The notes under the pieces were generated by a model. That model worked only from the letters and a program-made list of their open reading frames with translations, was not told the DNA's origin and searched no databases. Below are positions 8,767 to 21,382 of a DNA stretch of 64,000 bases, one piece after another. Position numbers and translations under genes: made by a program. The stretch's first letter is position 1. Each line of letters opens with the position of its first letter. The DNA is taken from positions 248,001-312,000 of the forward strand of contig CBDAVB010000035.1 in the NCBI GenBank assembly GCA_965200795.1, written 5' to 3'. Origin of the DNA: Parashewanella sp965200795. Lineage in GTDB: Bacteria; Pseudomonadota; Gammaproteobacteria; Enterobacterales; Shewanellaceae.

Positions 8767-9873
8767 TTAACTGTAACTCGCTTGCAAAGTGCGCCATTGC
8801 TTCTTCTTAAGCTTAAAGTTCGCTTTTAAATCGGCTACTTGCTCAGCCAGTTCAGAATACGCCATTTGCTGACGTTTAGCGTCCAGCAATACTTTTTTAG
8901 CCGTGTAATAGTCAACAAGGTATGATTTGAGCAGTTCGTACTCAGCCTGCAGTTTAGACATGACTTCCTCGGCGTTCGGAAGGTGAGCGATTTTATTCTG
9001 AGTTTGTAACATCTGCATTCGCAACTTAGCGGCTTCAATGCGTTCTTGCGGCACTTTACGTAAATCCGACGCGAGTCCGGCGTAACTTAAGGCTTTGATC
9101 AGCCATTTTGTCGGATCGTAATGCCACCAGCGAATGCCGTTACGATAATCGTTTTCAAAAATGTGATGGAAATTATGGTAGCCTTCGCCGTAAGTCAGTA
9201 CGGCTAAGATACCGTTATCACGGGCGGTGTTTTTATTGGTGTAAGGTTGGCTGCCCCAGATGTGCGCTAATGAATTAATCAAGAAAGTGCAGTGATGAAC
9301 CACGACTAAACGAAGTACGCCCGCTATTAATATCATGGAGATAACGTCACCGTTTAACCAGCCCAGTAACAACGGCAAACCAAGATTCATAAGCACGGCA
9401 AGCGCCACATAGTGTCTGTGCTGCCAGATAACTATCTTATCTTTTTGCAGGTCACGCACATTGCTGTAGTCGTGGTAGCGTGAAGCCTGATATTCACGCA
9501 GCATCCATCCGATATGGCTGTACCAGAATCCCATTTTTGCCGAGTAAGGATCTTTATCGTTGTTATCGACATGCTTGTGATGAATACGATGATCCGAAGA
9601 CCAGTGCAGAGCGCTGTTCTGTAGTGCCAGAGCCCCGCCCAGCGCATAAAAGAAGCGAACAACGGTATTGGCTTTATAAGCTTTGTGCGACCAGAGGCGG
9701 TGATAACCGGCTGTGATAGATAAACCGCTATAGAAAGCTAAGCCTGCAAATGTCAGCCATTCAGTATTTTCAAAGCCATGGGCGAGTCCGCGCCAAGGTA
9801 CTAATACCAAAGCGACAGTAAAGGTCGTGATAAATATGGTGGTATTTAACCAGATAAGGGGAGGTTTTTTCAT
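8767..9873 (-). CDS. Membrane acyl-CoA/acyl-lipid delta-9 fatty acid desaturase
   Basis: Integral membrane di-iron desaturase that introduces a cis double bond into saturated acyl chains. All three histidine boxes are present: HRLWSH (58-63), HRIHHKH (95-101) and YHNFHH (about 235). They are separated by hydrophobic segments (about 7-28, 40-56, 73-88 and two near 155-190), matching the OLE1/DesC topology. The C-terminal ~100 residues are charged and probably coiled-coil. A FabR-type operator lies just upstream and fabR is divergent, so expression is probably repressed when unsaturated acyl chains are abundant (inference from E. coli FabR). Confidence 0.9.
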   Translation of the reverse strand: MKKPPLIWLNTTIFITTFTVALVLVPWRGLAHGFENTEWLTFAGLAFYSGLSITAGYHRLWSHKAYKANTVVRFFYALGGALALQNSALHWSSDHRIHHKHVDNNDKDPYSAKMGFWYSHIGWMLREYQASRYHDYSNVRDLQKDKIVIWQHRHYVALAVLMNLGLPLLLGWLNGDVISMILIAGVLRLVVVHHCTFLINSLAHIWGSQPYTNKNTARDNGILAVLTYGEGYHNFHHIFENDYRNGIRWWHYDPTKWLIKALSYAGLASDLRKVPQERIEAAKLRMQMLQTQNKIAHLPNAEEVMSKLQAEYELLKSYLVDYYTAKKVLLDAKRQQMAYSELAEQVADLKANFKLKKKQWRTLQASYS

Positions 9874-9901
9874 TTTGCTATTTAATTGATTATTTAGACT
9901 G

Positions 9902-9919
9902 AGCGTACACCTGTTCGCT
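9902..9919. promoter_or_regulatory. Probable FabR operator
   Basis: AGCGTACACCTGTTCGCT is a near-perfect dyad (AGCGtACA / TGTtCGCT) resembling the E. coli FabR recognition sequence. It lies about 30 bp upstream of the desaturase start, between that gene and divergent fabR. Confidence 0.7.
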
Positions 9920-10061
9920 AATTTACTTCATAGTATAGTATCCGGTCAAGAAAAAGCACTTATCTAAATTAAAGCCGGTCAGCGATTTTTGAGATGCCAA
10001 AGGCTGTGTTTTTATAAGCTTCAGGTTATCATTTGAGCGGGAATAAAAATCGAGGGCAGAG

Positions 10062-10685
10062 ATGGGAATTCGAGCACAGCAAAAAGAAAAAACGCGCCGG
10101 GCTTTGGTGGATGCGGCTTTTAATCAGCTGAGCGCTGAGCGTAGTTTTTCCAGCTTAAGCTTGCGCGAAGTGGCAAGGGAAGCTCAGATTGCGCCGACAT
10201 CATTTTATCGTCACTTTAAAGATATGAATGAGTTAGGTCTTACTATGGTTGACGAAGGCGGCTTAACCTTAAGACAGCTGATGCGAAAAGGACGTCAACG
10301 CGCCGAAGAGGGCGGCAGTATCGTGCGGATCTCGGTCGACACTTTTATGGAAGTGCTTGAGTCTAACCCTAACGTGTTCCGGATTTTACTGCACGAGCGC
10401 TCAGGGACTTCAGCCCCGTTTCGTGCCGCCGTAGCCAGGGAAATTGAACACTTTACCGCTGAGCTGGCTCACTATACTGAGCTTACGACTAAACTCACTA
10501 ACGCGTTGGCCAGGGCACAGGCTGAGGCCCTGGTTACCTTGGTTTTTAATGCCGGCGCCGAAGCGTTAGATATGAAAAAGGCGGAGCGTAAGAAAATCGC
10601 TGATTTATTGGTGCTGAAACTCACGGTGGTGATTAAAGGCGTGCAAGCGCTGAAGCATAAGACTGAAACCGCGGCCAAAAGCTAA
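10062..10685 (+). CDS. fabR: TetR-family repressor of unsaturated fatty acid genes, FabR
   Basis: 207 aa. The N-terminal TetR helix-turn-helix covers about residues 8-55, including LSLREVAREAQIAPTSFYRHFKDMNELG, with ILLHERSGTS in the ligand domain as in E. coli FabR. FabR represses fabA/fabB in E. coli according to acyl chain composition; in Shewanella- and Vibrio-type genomes it sits beside a desaturase, as here. ATG at 10062 follows GGGCAGAG. The divergent desaturase and the operator at 9902 support this identity. Confidence 0.9.
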   Translation: MGIRAQQKEKTRRALVDAAFNQLSAERSFSSLSLREVAREAQIAPTSFYRHFKDMNELGLTMVDEGGLTLRQLMRKGRQRAEEGGSIVRISVDTFMEVLESNPNVFRILLHERSGTSAPFRAAVAREIEHFTAELAHYTELTTKLTNALARAQAEALVTLVFNAGAEALDMKKAERKKIADLLVLKLTVVIKGVQALKHKTETAAKS

Positions 10686-10713
10686 AAGGACTCCAGCGCC
10701 GGCACAAACCGGC

Positions 10714-10762
10714 GTTTAACCCAAACGTTCATAAGAACCATGATTACTATGAACGTTTAGGT
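10714..10762. repeat. Palindromic repeat B, copy 1
   Basis: Perfect 11-bp arms AAACGTTCATA / TATGAACGTTT (10723-10733 and 10748-10758) around AGAACCATGATTAC. The whole ~45 bp recurs at 27639-27690 downstream of birA with scattered differences. It lies about 30 bp after the fabR stop with no T-tract, so it is not a standard terminator. Confidence 0.6.
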
Positions 10763-10765
10763 TTT

Positions 10766-10848
10766 CCGGTATCACCGCGCCAGAGCGCCTTGCGGATCGC
10801 TTGATCTGAGCGCCGCAGATATCGAAAAACTTATAGTCGGCTACTTAT
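10766..10848 (+). repeat. Dispersed repeat A, copy 2 (short form)
   Basis: CCGGTATCACCGCGCCAGAG...CGCCTTGCGG...CTGAGCGCC...TATCGAAAAACTTATAGTCGGCTACTTA. It matches 38868-38950 along its full length and the two ends of 6430-6566. It sits between fabR and the 3' end of trmA. Confidence 0.7.
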
Positions 10849-10855
10849 TCTTTGA

Positions 10856-11953
10856 TTACAATCGTTCGAGCAGCACGCCCGCTTCCGTATGATCGGTATA
10901 CGGGAATTGATCAAACAAGGCAAAGCGGCTGATTTTGTGGCTTTGACTCAATGTCTTTAAGTTGTCTTCCAATGTGGCCGGATTACAAGAGACATATAAA
11001 ATTCGCTCATAACCCTGCGCTAACGCCAGCGTGTTGTCGTCCAGGCCGGCGCGGGGCGGGTCAACGAAAATGGTACTGAAGTCGTAACTGTCCAAATTAA
11101 CATTTTTTAAGCGTCTGAAGCGGCGCTTTTTGGTCATAGCGTCACTGAAGTCCTCGGCTGACATTCTGATGATGGTTATGTTATCGATATTGTTTTCTTC
11201 AATATTATACTGCGCTGAATCTACAGATGGTTTGGCCAGCTCGGTCGCTAACACTTTATTAAAATTCTGTGCCAGAGCAATCGAGAAATTGCCGTTGCCG
11301 CAGTACAGCTCTAACAAATCCCCCGCGCAATTCTTGGTGGTATCAATCGCCCACTCCAGCATCTTGCAAGCGACAGCTGCATTGGGCTGCGTAAAACTGT
11401 TTTCCACCTGCTTATAAATAAGGTTTTGATTATTCACGGGCAGAGTCTCAATCACGAAGTCTTGATTAAGCGTGAGCTTTTGCTTGCGAGCCCGGCCGAT
11501 GAAATTAATATTGAATTTTTCAGTTAATCCGGCTTTCAGTGCCGCGGCCTGCCGTTGCCAGTCATCGTCCAGTTGACGATGATAAAGCAGTGAGACCAAA
11601 ATCTCACCGCTCAATGTTGATAAAAAATCGACCTGAAACAGCTTGTGACGCAAACTCAGGTTCGACTTTAACTCCTCAATAAGAACCGGCATCAGTTCGT
11701 TGATTAACGCACTGGCCGGTAAATAGGTATCGCAGCGAACCTTTTGCTTTTCGACATTATCAAACATGCAGTAATACAAATCATCACCATCGTGCCACAC
11801 ACGAAATTCAGCACGCATACGGTAGTGCCGGGTCGGAGACGCAAAAACCTCAAGCTCAGGGGCGGAATAAGAGCTGAATAAATCTTTTAATTTTTGTGCC
11901 TTAGCATTGAGCTGCTCTTCATATAAAGAAGGATCCATTGCTGCGAAATTCAT
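10856..11953 (-). CDS. trmA: tRNA (uracil-5-)-methyltransferase TrmA
   Basis: TrmA methylates U54 in the T-loop of tRNAs using S-adenosylmethionine. The SAM-binding motif DLLELYCGNGNFSIALAQ, the FVDPPRAGLD motif and the catalytic-cysteine motif ILYVSCNPATL are all present in the expected C-terminal order. The frame opens further upstream with a TTG at 11989. I prefer ATG 11953 (MNFAAMDPSLYEEQL), which fits the E. coli N-terminus and gives 365 aa (E. coli 366). A TATAAT-like box at about 11990 on this strand supports the shorter form. Confidence 0.92.
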   Translation of the reverse strand: MNFAAMDPSLYEEQLNAKAQKLKDLFSSYSAPELEVFASPTRHYRMRAEFRVWHDGDDLYYCMFDNVEKQKVRCDTYLPASALINELMPVLIEELKSNLSLRHKLFQVDFLSTLSGEILVSLLYHRQLDDDWQRQAAALKAGLTEKFNINFIGRARKQKLTLNQDFVIETLPVNNQNLIYKQVENSFTQPNAAVACKMLEWAIDTTKNCAGDLLELYCGNGNFSIALAQNFNKVLATELAKPSVDSAQYNIEENNIDNITIIRMSAEDFSDAMTKKRRFRRLKNVNLDSYDFSTIFVDPPRAGLDDNTLALAQGYERILYVSCNPATLEDNLKTLSQSHKISRFALFDQFPYTDHTEAGVLLERL

Positions 11954-12033
11954 ATACTGCAATACCGTGATGTGTAAATTCGGGCGCAAATTATTATACT
12001 ACTGGGGAGTAAAGTCCAATATAAGGTTATAAA

Positions 12034-12822
12034 TTGACAAAACCCATTCTTGTTTTTGATTCCGGTATCGGTGGATTATCGGTACTTGAAGATATCCGCA
12101 ACCAGCTCCCGGCACATGATTATGTGTATTTATTTGATAATAAACGCTTGCCTTACGGTGAGCTGGAGGAAACGGAGCTCAAGCAAGGCGCGGTTAAACT
12201 TATTACCGAAACAGCAAAAAAGACGAATGCTATTCTGGTCGTGGTTGCGTGCAATACAGCAAGCACAGTGATCTTACCGAGTCTAAGAGCCGCGTTATCT
12301 ATACCTGTTGTGGGCGTCGTACCCGCAATCAAACCGGCGAGCGCTAAAACCAGGACTAAACATATTGCCTTACTGGCAACACCCGCGACGGTAACACGGG
12401 AATACACTCAAGCGCTGATTTCATCATTTGCGAAAGAATGTCATGTAGATCTAATAGCATCATCAAAGCTCGTTCAAATCGCAGAGGATAAATTAAGGTG
12501 TAAAAAGATAGACCAAACTGAAATTGATAAAATTGTTAAGCCGATTATAAACAAAAATATTGATACTTTGGTTTTAGGCTGCACACATTTCCCATTGTTA
12601 AAAGAAGAGTTAACAAAATCGCTTGGAGATGAGGTTGAATTGTTAGATTCAGGAGTGGCCATAGCGAATAGAGTCGTTTATTTGTTAAATGATCATGAAA
12701 ATACGGAAACGACAACCTCAGACGGGACGATTATCGGAATTCATACAACCAGATGCCTGAACCATGAGCTAGCAAACTCATTATTCAGGAAAGGTTTTAC
12801 CAGAATTATTCCTCACCAATAA
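12034..12822 (+). CDS. murI: Glutamate racemase
   Basis: Supplies D-glutamate for peptidoglycan precursors. The two catalytic cysteines are in VVACNTAST (about residue 72) and LGCTHFPLL (about residue 183), and the N-terminus FDSGIGGLSV is the substrate loop. Length is 262 aa. The best start is TTG at 12034, because MTKPILVFDSG is the family N-terminus and no ATG lies nearby; AAGG upstream may be the ribosome binding site. The GC content of the 3' half looks lower than that of neighbouring genes. The gene precedes an rRNA operon, as in many Gammaproteobacteria. Confidence 0.93.
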   Translation: MTKPILVFDSGIGGLSVLEDIRNQLPAHDYVYLFDNKRLPYGELEETELKQGAVKLITETAKKTNAILVVVACNTASTVILPSLRAALSIPVVGVVPAIKPASAKTRTKHIALLATPATVTREYTQALISSFAKECHVDLIASSKLVQIAEDKLRCKKIDQTEIDKIVKPIINKNIDTLVLGCTHFPLLKEELTKSLGDEVELLDSGVAIANRVVYLLNDHENTETTTSDGTIIGIHTTRCLNHELANSLFRKGFTRIIPHQ

Positions 12823-12850
12823 AAAAGCCCGCTTAGGTAGCGGACTTTTT
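12821..12850. terminator. Bidirectional terminator between murI and the RRM gene
   Basis: AAAAAAGCCCGC-ttaggta-GCGGACTTTTT: a six-base-pair stem with one wobble/mismatch, flanked by an A-run and a T-run. It serves both convergent genes. Confidence 0.75.
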
Positions 12851-12869
12851 AGATAAAGAAGACAATATA

Positions 12870-13313
12870 TTAAACGTCTTGAGGACCAGGTTCTTGTGAC
12901 TTAGCTTCTCTTACCTTTAATGTGCGCTCTTGGAATTCGTAATCGTTCAGTTTTTTCATGGCCTTACCTGCACCTGAAGCCGCCATCTCAACGAAACCGA
13001 ACCCTTTACGGCGACCTGTTTTTCTGTCACGAACTAAACGAACCGAAGTTACGGCACCAAATCCTTCGAATAACTCTTTTACTTCGTTTTCATCTACCCG
13101 GTAAGGAAGATTGCCAACATAAAGCGTTTTAGTTGGACCTTTGTAAGGAGCGTTAGAAAGAGCTGAGCCTGAACCTAATGCGACAAAAACGATGCTGGAT
13201 AATACGACACCAATGATAAAAGCTGCATAGGCAGGAAGTTCAGGACTGAATCGGAAAATCGCAAATACGCCTAACACTGCGACAATCAATACAATAAGAA
13301 GTGACTTCTGCAT
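12870..13313 (-). CDS. Membrane-anchored RRM-type RNA-binding protein
   Basis: 147 aa. Two hydrophobic segments (about 3-21 and 28-49) are followed by a single RNA recognition motif (about 63-138) with RNP2 TLYVGNLPY and RNP1 RKGFGFVEM. The short acidic tail ends GPQDV. Similar proteins occur in Shewanella- and Vibrio-type genomes. The membrane anchor plus RRM suggests binding of RNA at the inner membrane, but I know of no assigned target. It is convergent with murI, sharing the terminator at 12821. Confidence 0.8.
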   Translation of the reverse strand: MQKSLLIVLIVAVLGVFAIFRFSPELPAYAAFIIGVVLSSIVFVALGSGSALSNAPYKGPTKTLYVGNLPYRVDENEVKELFEGFGAVTSVRLVRDRKTGRRKGFGFVEMAASGAGKAMKKLNDYEFQERTLKVREAKSQEPGPQDV

Positions 13314-13533
13314 AGAATGATCTCTGATCTGAAATAATATTAAGTGTTAAATAACTTAACTATAGTAATGAAAAATTAACCCATAGACCATAGTCTTGTT
13401 GAAAAAATAAACGTTTTATGTAACAAAATAGGAATTTTTGTACCTAAAAGATCTTCAAATGTGTCAAATTGAGAAAATTCATTGCTAATCGAACAAAACC
13501 TCAGCAGTCATAAATGAAATATCAAAAAAGCCC

Positions 13534-13561
13534 TTGCGCAAAATTCTAAGCTCCCTATAAT
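13534..13561 (+). promoter_or_regulatory. rRNA operon promoter P1 (first rrn)
   Basis: TTGCGC, 16-bp spacer, TATAAT, then GCGCCGCC, a GC-rich discriminator typical of stringently controlled rrn P1 promoters. The same arrangement precedes the second operon at 62446-62473. Confidence 0.8.
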
Positions 13562-13704
13562 GCGCCGCCACTGACACGGCGCGGCGGGCAACGCTCCTCA
13601 AACAAAGGGCGATGCGGCAAAGCCGGACGAGTCAGGGTTTGAAGAAAATGTAATCAAATTCAAATCGGTCGAAACTCTCTTTTAAAATAACTTTAAAAAA
13701 GGTG

Positions 13705-13732
13705 TTGACGACCACGGGGAAATGCGTAGAAT
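13705..13732 (+). promoter_or_regulatory. rRNA operon promoter P2 (first rrn), followed by boxA leader
   Basis: TTGACG, 16-bp spacer, TAGAAT, then ACGCAGCC. Downstream, TGCTCTTTAAAAA at 13774-13786 is a boxA antitermination element. The leader to 14040 contains AAACTTTTTG...CTTTTTTCTAAAAAG hairpin-forming sequence expected for RNase III processing. No gene lies in 13314-14040. Confidence 0.8.
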
Positions 13733-14040
13733 ACGCAGCCCTGACCCGCTGAGAACAACGATTCGAAAGCGGTTGCTCTTTAAAAATTTATCAAGCAAAT
13801 CTGTGTGAGCACTCGCGGAGATAGAACATCCAAGTTACTGCTTTCTTGTACTCTTTGTTACAAAGAAAATCAGTAACCAAAAATTCTGTCAATGATGATG
13901 TTCACGCAAACTTTCAAAGTTTTAATTAACTTTGGACATGCAAAAACTTTTTGTTTTTATCTTTTTTCTAAAAAGATGAAGACCTAAAGCGACAGAATTC
14001 ATTGAGTCGTTCAGATTAGGCTGAACACAAAAAAACTTTT

Positions 14041-15635
<1,595 letters not shown>

Positions 15636-16001
15636 CCGACACGATGTCTGCTTTGTGGAGTGTTCACACAGATATGCTTGTATGCATAAACACATCTTTA
15701 CGGTGTTGTTTGTTCTTTAACAATTCGGAAAGCTGATAGTAATACCAGCGATTAATTTGATTAATTGTTGTGTAATACAAAATCTCAAAAATCCTTTAGT
15801 AATCGACTCTTTATTTAGAATCGGTTATTAAAACTAGTATTTTGACAAATACTAAAAGAAGTTCTCAGCACTTTATTAAGTGTCTTGAATATTCTAACTA
15901 AGGCGAACGTCGAAAGACGTTTATCAAACCAGCAAGTTGCGCTATTCACGCTAAGAGCTTGAGCTTTCTTTTATAGAAAGTAAGACTTATTAGTGTTGTA
16001 T
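15636..16001 (+). other. 16S-23S spacer without tRNA
   Basis: 366 nt. No tRNA cloverleaf or CCA-ending segment was found, in contrast to the Ile/Ala or Glu tRNAs of most gammaproteobacterial rrn spacers. It contains a boxA-like TGTTCTTTAACAATTCGG at about 15708 and flanking sequences that pair around the 16S and 23S ends for RNase III. Confidence 0.8.
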
Positions 16002-18936
<2,935 letters not shown>

Positions 18937-19061
18937 ACAACCCTAATGGGTTTTGCGATAAGCTGACCTTAGCTGGATATCAGATACTTGATAAAGTAAG
19001 AACAAGATTTAAAGATTACTCTTTACGAAGAGATTAGCTTTCCGAATTTTTAAGCAGAATT

Positions 19062-19179
19062 TGTCTGGTGACAACAGAGCCGCGGCACCACCTGAATCCA
19101 TCCCGAACTCAGAAGTGAAACGCGGCCTCGCCGATGGTAGTGTGGGGTCTCCCCATGTGAGAGTAGGTCATTGCCAGAC
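19062..19179 (+). rRNA. rrf: 5S ribosomal RNA
   Basis: About 118 nt starting TGTCTGGTGAC, with the conserved CCCGAACTCAGAAGTGAAACG loop and the GATGGTAGTGTGGGGTCTCCCCATG helix, ending at the pairing strand GCCAGACG. It follows 23S by 125 nt, as expected for the operon. Confidence 0.95.
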
Positions 19180-19258
19180 GCCACTTTGGTTTTCACTTTT
19201 ACCCGCGGTTATTACTTTTTATCAGAAAGTAATACAAAAAAGTGAAGCAAAAACAGTA

Positions 19259-19291
19259 AAAAAGCCCTGGCAGAAATGCTAGGGCTTTTTT
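19259..19291 (+). terminator. rRNA operon intrinsic terminator
   Basis: AAAGCCCTggcagaaatgctAGGGCTTTTTT: a strong GC stem with a six-T tract about 80 bp after 5S. Immediately followed by the 5' end of a group II intron relic. Confidence 0.88.
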
Positions 19292-19292
19292 C

Positions 19293-19395
19293 GTTTGTCC
19301 GGCAAACCCGACAGATTGAAAGGAACCTGTATCACCCCGGCCGAAGGGAAGATAATCCGACTGGCAAGGGTGTTTCGGGTCAACGGCAGGGCTGA
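19293..19395 (+). mobile_element. Truncated 5' end of a group II intron
   Basis: The ~100 nt from GTTTG at 19293 match the first ~110 nt of the complete intron at 51665. Shared blocks include GGCAAACCCGACAGATTGAA, TCTGTATCACCCC/CCCTG, GGGAAGATAATC and GGCAAGGG. Similarity stops after AACGGCAGGG at about 19390. There is no reverse transcriptase or domain V nearby. The relic abuts the T-tract of the rrn terminator, the same position the complete copy occupies behind rpoC. Confidence 0.8.
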
Positions 19396-19419
19396 CTTTG
19401 TCAGGTATGTGTATTTAAA

Positions 19420-21149
19420 CCTAAATAAATCAGTTGCCCTCCACCCTCAATATTCAGCGGCTCGATCTGAGCTTGATCATTTGGCTTTTTCTCTGAAAGT
19501 CGCTTAGGCCGACGAAGTTTTCGGTATTAATCCTCTTTTTGCTCCAATTTGCTCGATAATCTTTTCAATAATGAGTTCCCAATACTCTTTCTTCGTTAAC
19601 TGCTGTTTAGTTGCTCAAAAAACAGCATAACCCTTTGATAAGCGCCTGCCACAGCCTCGTGATTAGCATGGCTATGAGTCAGCTTTAAGAATTTTTGTCT
19701 GCCTGATTTTGTCAGCTTTCAAATACTGCTTAATAATAACGGACGGCTGGTGATGGCTTCGAGGTGACTGTCAGGATTAATGAGTCTTACAAACAAACTC
19801 CACCAGTTGTAGATAAGTGCGACTATTCGAGCCATCATTTGAGTGGAATGCATCTTGTGTGTGGTAAAGCCACCCCAACCCCCAGTGATTTTTAAGCTCA
19901 TCGAAGTTATTCTCACAGTCTGCTCTATCTCTGTAAAGTTGTACGATACTGATGACATCCTTATTTAAATCGGTAACCAGAACCGAGTATTCGTAAAGCT
20001 TAAATTCTTCGGGCTCCTCGATAAAACCGAATGATAGCTGACCGTTTACGTTATGTTCCAGCGCCAGTTCATCACTTTTTTGAAGCTTTCTTCTCATCAG
20101 GATGACACGCCGGGCATGTTTCCGGCAGCCTGGTTGAATTTCACTTTCTTTGACTTCCCAATGGCCGTTAAAGGCTTTCCAGCCGCCTTGTCCATGTTGC
20201 GAACGGATCAGTTTTTTTACGCCAGAGCCTTTCTTCATCTTGAAGAGGTACGATTGACAGACTTCTTCCAAAGCGGTCATTACTGAGTCAGCGCCCCGGT
20301 CACAATCACCACGAATGAATTCTGGTTTGCAATCTTCAGGAAATTGCTCAAGCAGCGATAATAATCGAGGCAAAGAGTGTGATGATGACGATTGATTTCC
20401 AGGCTGAACCTCCACATCTAACACCAGCCTTAAATTGGCAATAAGGTATAAATGATAAGCATGACATGGACGCCCTTGTTTATGAGGGTTATAGCCTTTG
20501 ACTGCACCTTCTTGGAAACCGTAGAGGGGTTTAACAGTTACATCAACATCGAGGACCAACTGGTGCTGAGTAAAGGGAGGCAGCAAGAGTTGAGGTGAGC
20601 TTGAAGCCGAGTTGTGCCTTTATCCGCATCAATTTTTGACAGTGCTCTTCTGGCAGAGTCACAACCTATAATTTTTGACATACCTGACAGGCTGGAATTA
20701 ACGGTATCGTTACGCAATGCAGTCATATGAATAAACCTTTGATGACCTGATAGCACACTCAGCAACAGTGAACCCAGAACATCTCTGACTTTGGGCGCAT
20801 TATTACTCGTGTACTCTAAAGGGCATTCTTCAACCCAAGGGGCAAAGCGATGTCCAACTTTTAAAAACTGAATGAAAAAAGGAAGCTGACCATAAGGAGT
20901 CAGTTCAGCATCCGGATCCCACTCAACATGAACTTTGCCATCAAAATGAACTTTGCCATCAAAATGAACTTTGCCATCAAAGGTATCAAGTTCGATCTGA
21001 GGTCGATCTTCAAGGGGAATTTGGGGTGATAATTGAGTATTTTGGGCTTCACCTAATGGGTGAATGGTAGAACCTCGCAATTTCATAGACTCGGCCTATA
21101 AAAACATCAGGTTGTAGTGTTATGCCATTTATCAACTGATTTATCAAAG
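19420..21149 (-). mobile_element. Decayed IS1380-like insertion sequence
   Basis: About 1.73 kb with imperfect inverted repeats (CCTAAATAAATCAGTTG on the left; CTTTGATAAATCAGTTG inward from the right) and a 5-bp direct duplication TTAAA (19415-19419, 21150-21154). The transposase on the minus strand carries several frameshifts and a stop. It inserted just beyond the intron relic. Confidence 0.8.
19504..21086 (-). pseudogene. IS1380-type transposase, multiply frameshifted
   Basis: Fragments in successive frames read as one DDE transposase. The N-terminal piece (21086 to about 20540) includes EWDPDAELTPYGQLPFFIQF. The central piece (20586-19777) has DVDVTVKPLYGFQEGAVKGY and FIRGDCDRG. A third frame has MMARIVALIYNWWSLFVRL, and the C-terminal piece after an in-frame TGA (about 19724) reads KLTKSGRQKFLKLTHSH. 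At least three frame changes plus one stop make it non-functional. Near its N-terminus an 18-bp unit is repeated three times (20928-20981), giving tandem FDGKVH motifs. Confidence 0.85.
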
Positions 21150-21154
21150 TTAAA

Positions 21155-21382
21155 CAATCGGTTGCAGGGTTTAACGTTAGCGAATCAGGCGCTTTAAAAA
21201 AACTCGTGACCCTGAGTCAGTACTGCCCGACGGAGCGCGTTGAAGTGGCCTGTCGTTTTTTCGGATGCGGGCGTCAGTCAAAGAAAGCGAAAGATTGGCA
21301 ACGACTTTTTCTGGGTTTAAGAACGTCACCAACCGCTTTTGCAGGATTATAGACAGTTTCTGGTTTCCGGGAGTTACAAATG
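21155..21382 (+). other. Short unique segment between two IS, weak coding remnant
   Basis: A frame reading VSESGALKKLVTLSQYCPTE and then ACRFFGCGRQSKKAKDWQRL, ending at TAG at about 21351, has no credible start. Before the IS1380 insertion it continued only a few codons upstream. It may be the tail of a lost gene; I do not recognise it. Confidence 0.35.

Noticed and set aside
19295..19507. Open frame MSGKPDRLKGTCITPAEGKI after the rrn terminator
   Set aside because: It is a chance reading of the group II intron relic and the left end of the IS1380-like element.
20928..20981. Possible CRISPR-like tandem repeat
   Set aside because: Units are contiguous with no spacers and are in frame within a transposase; simple slippage.
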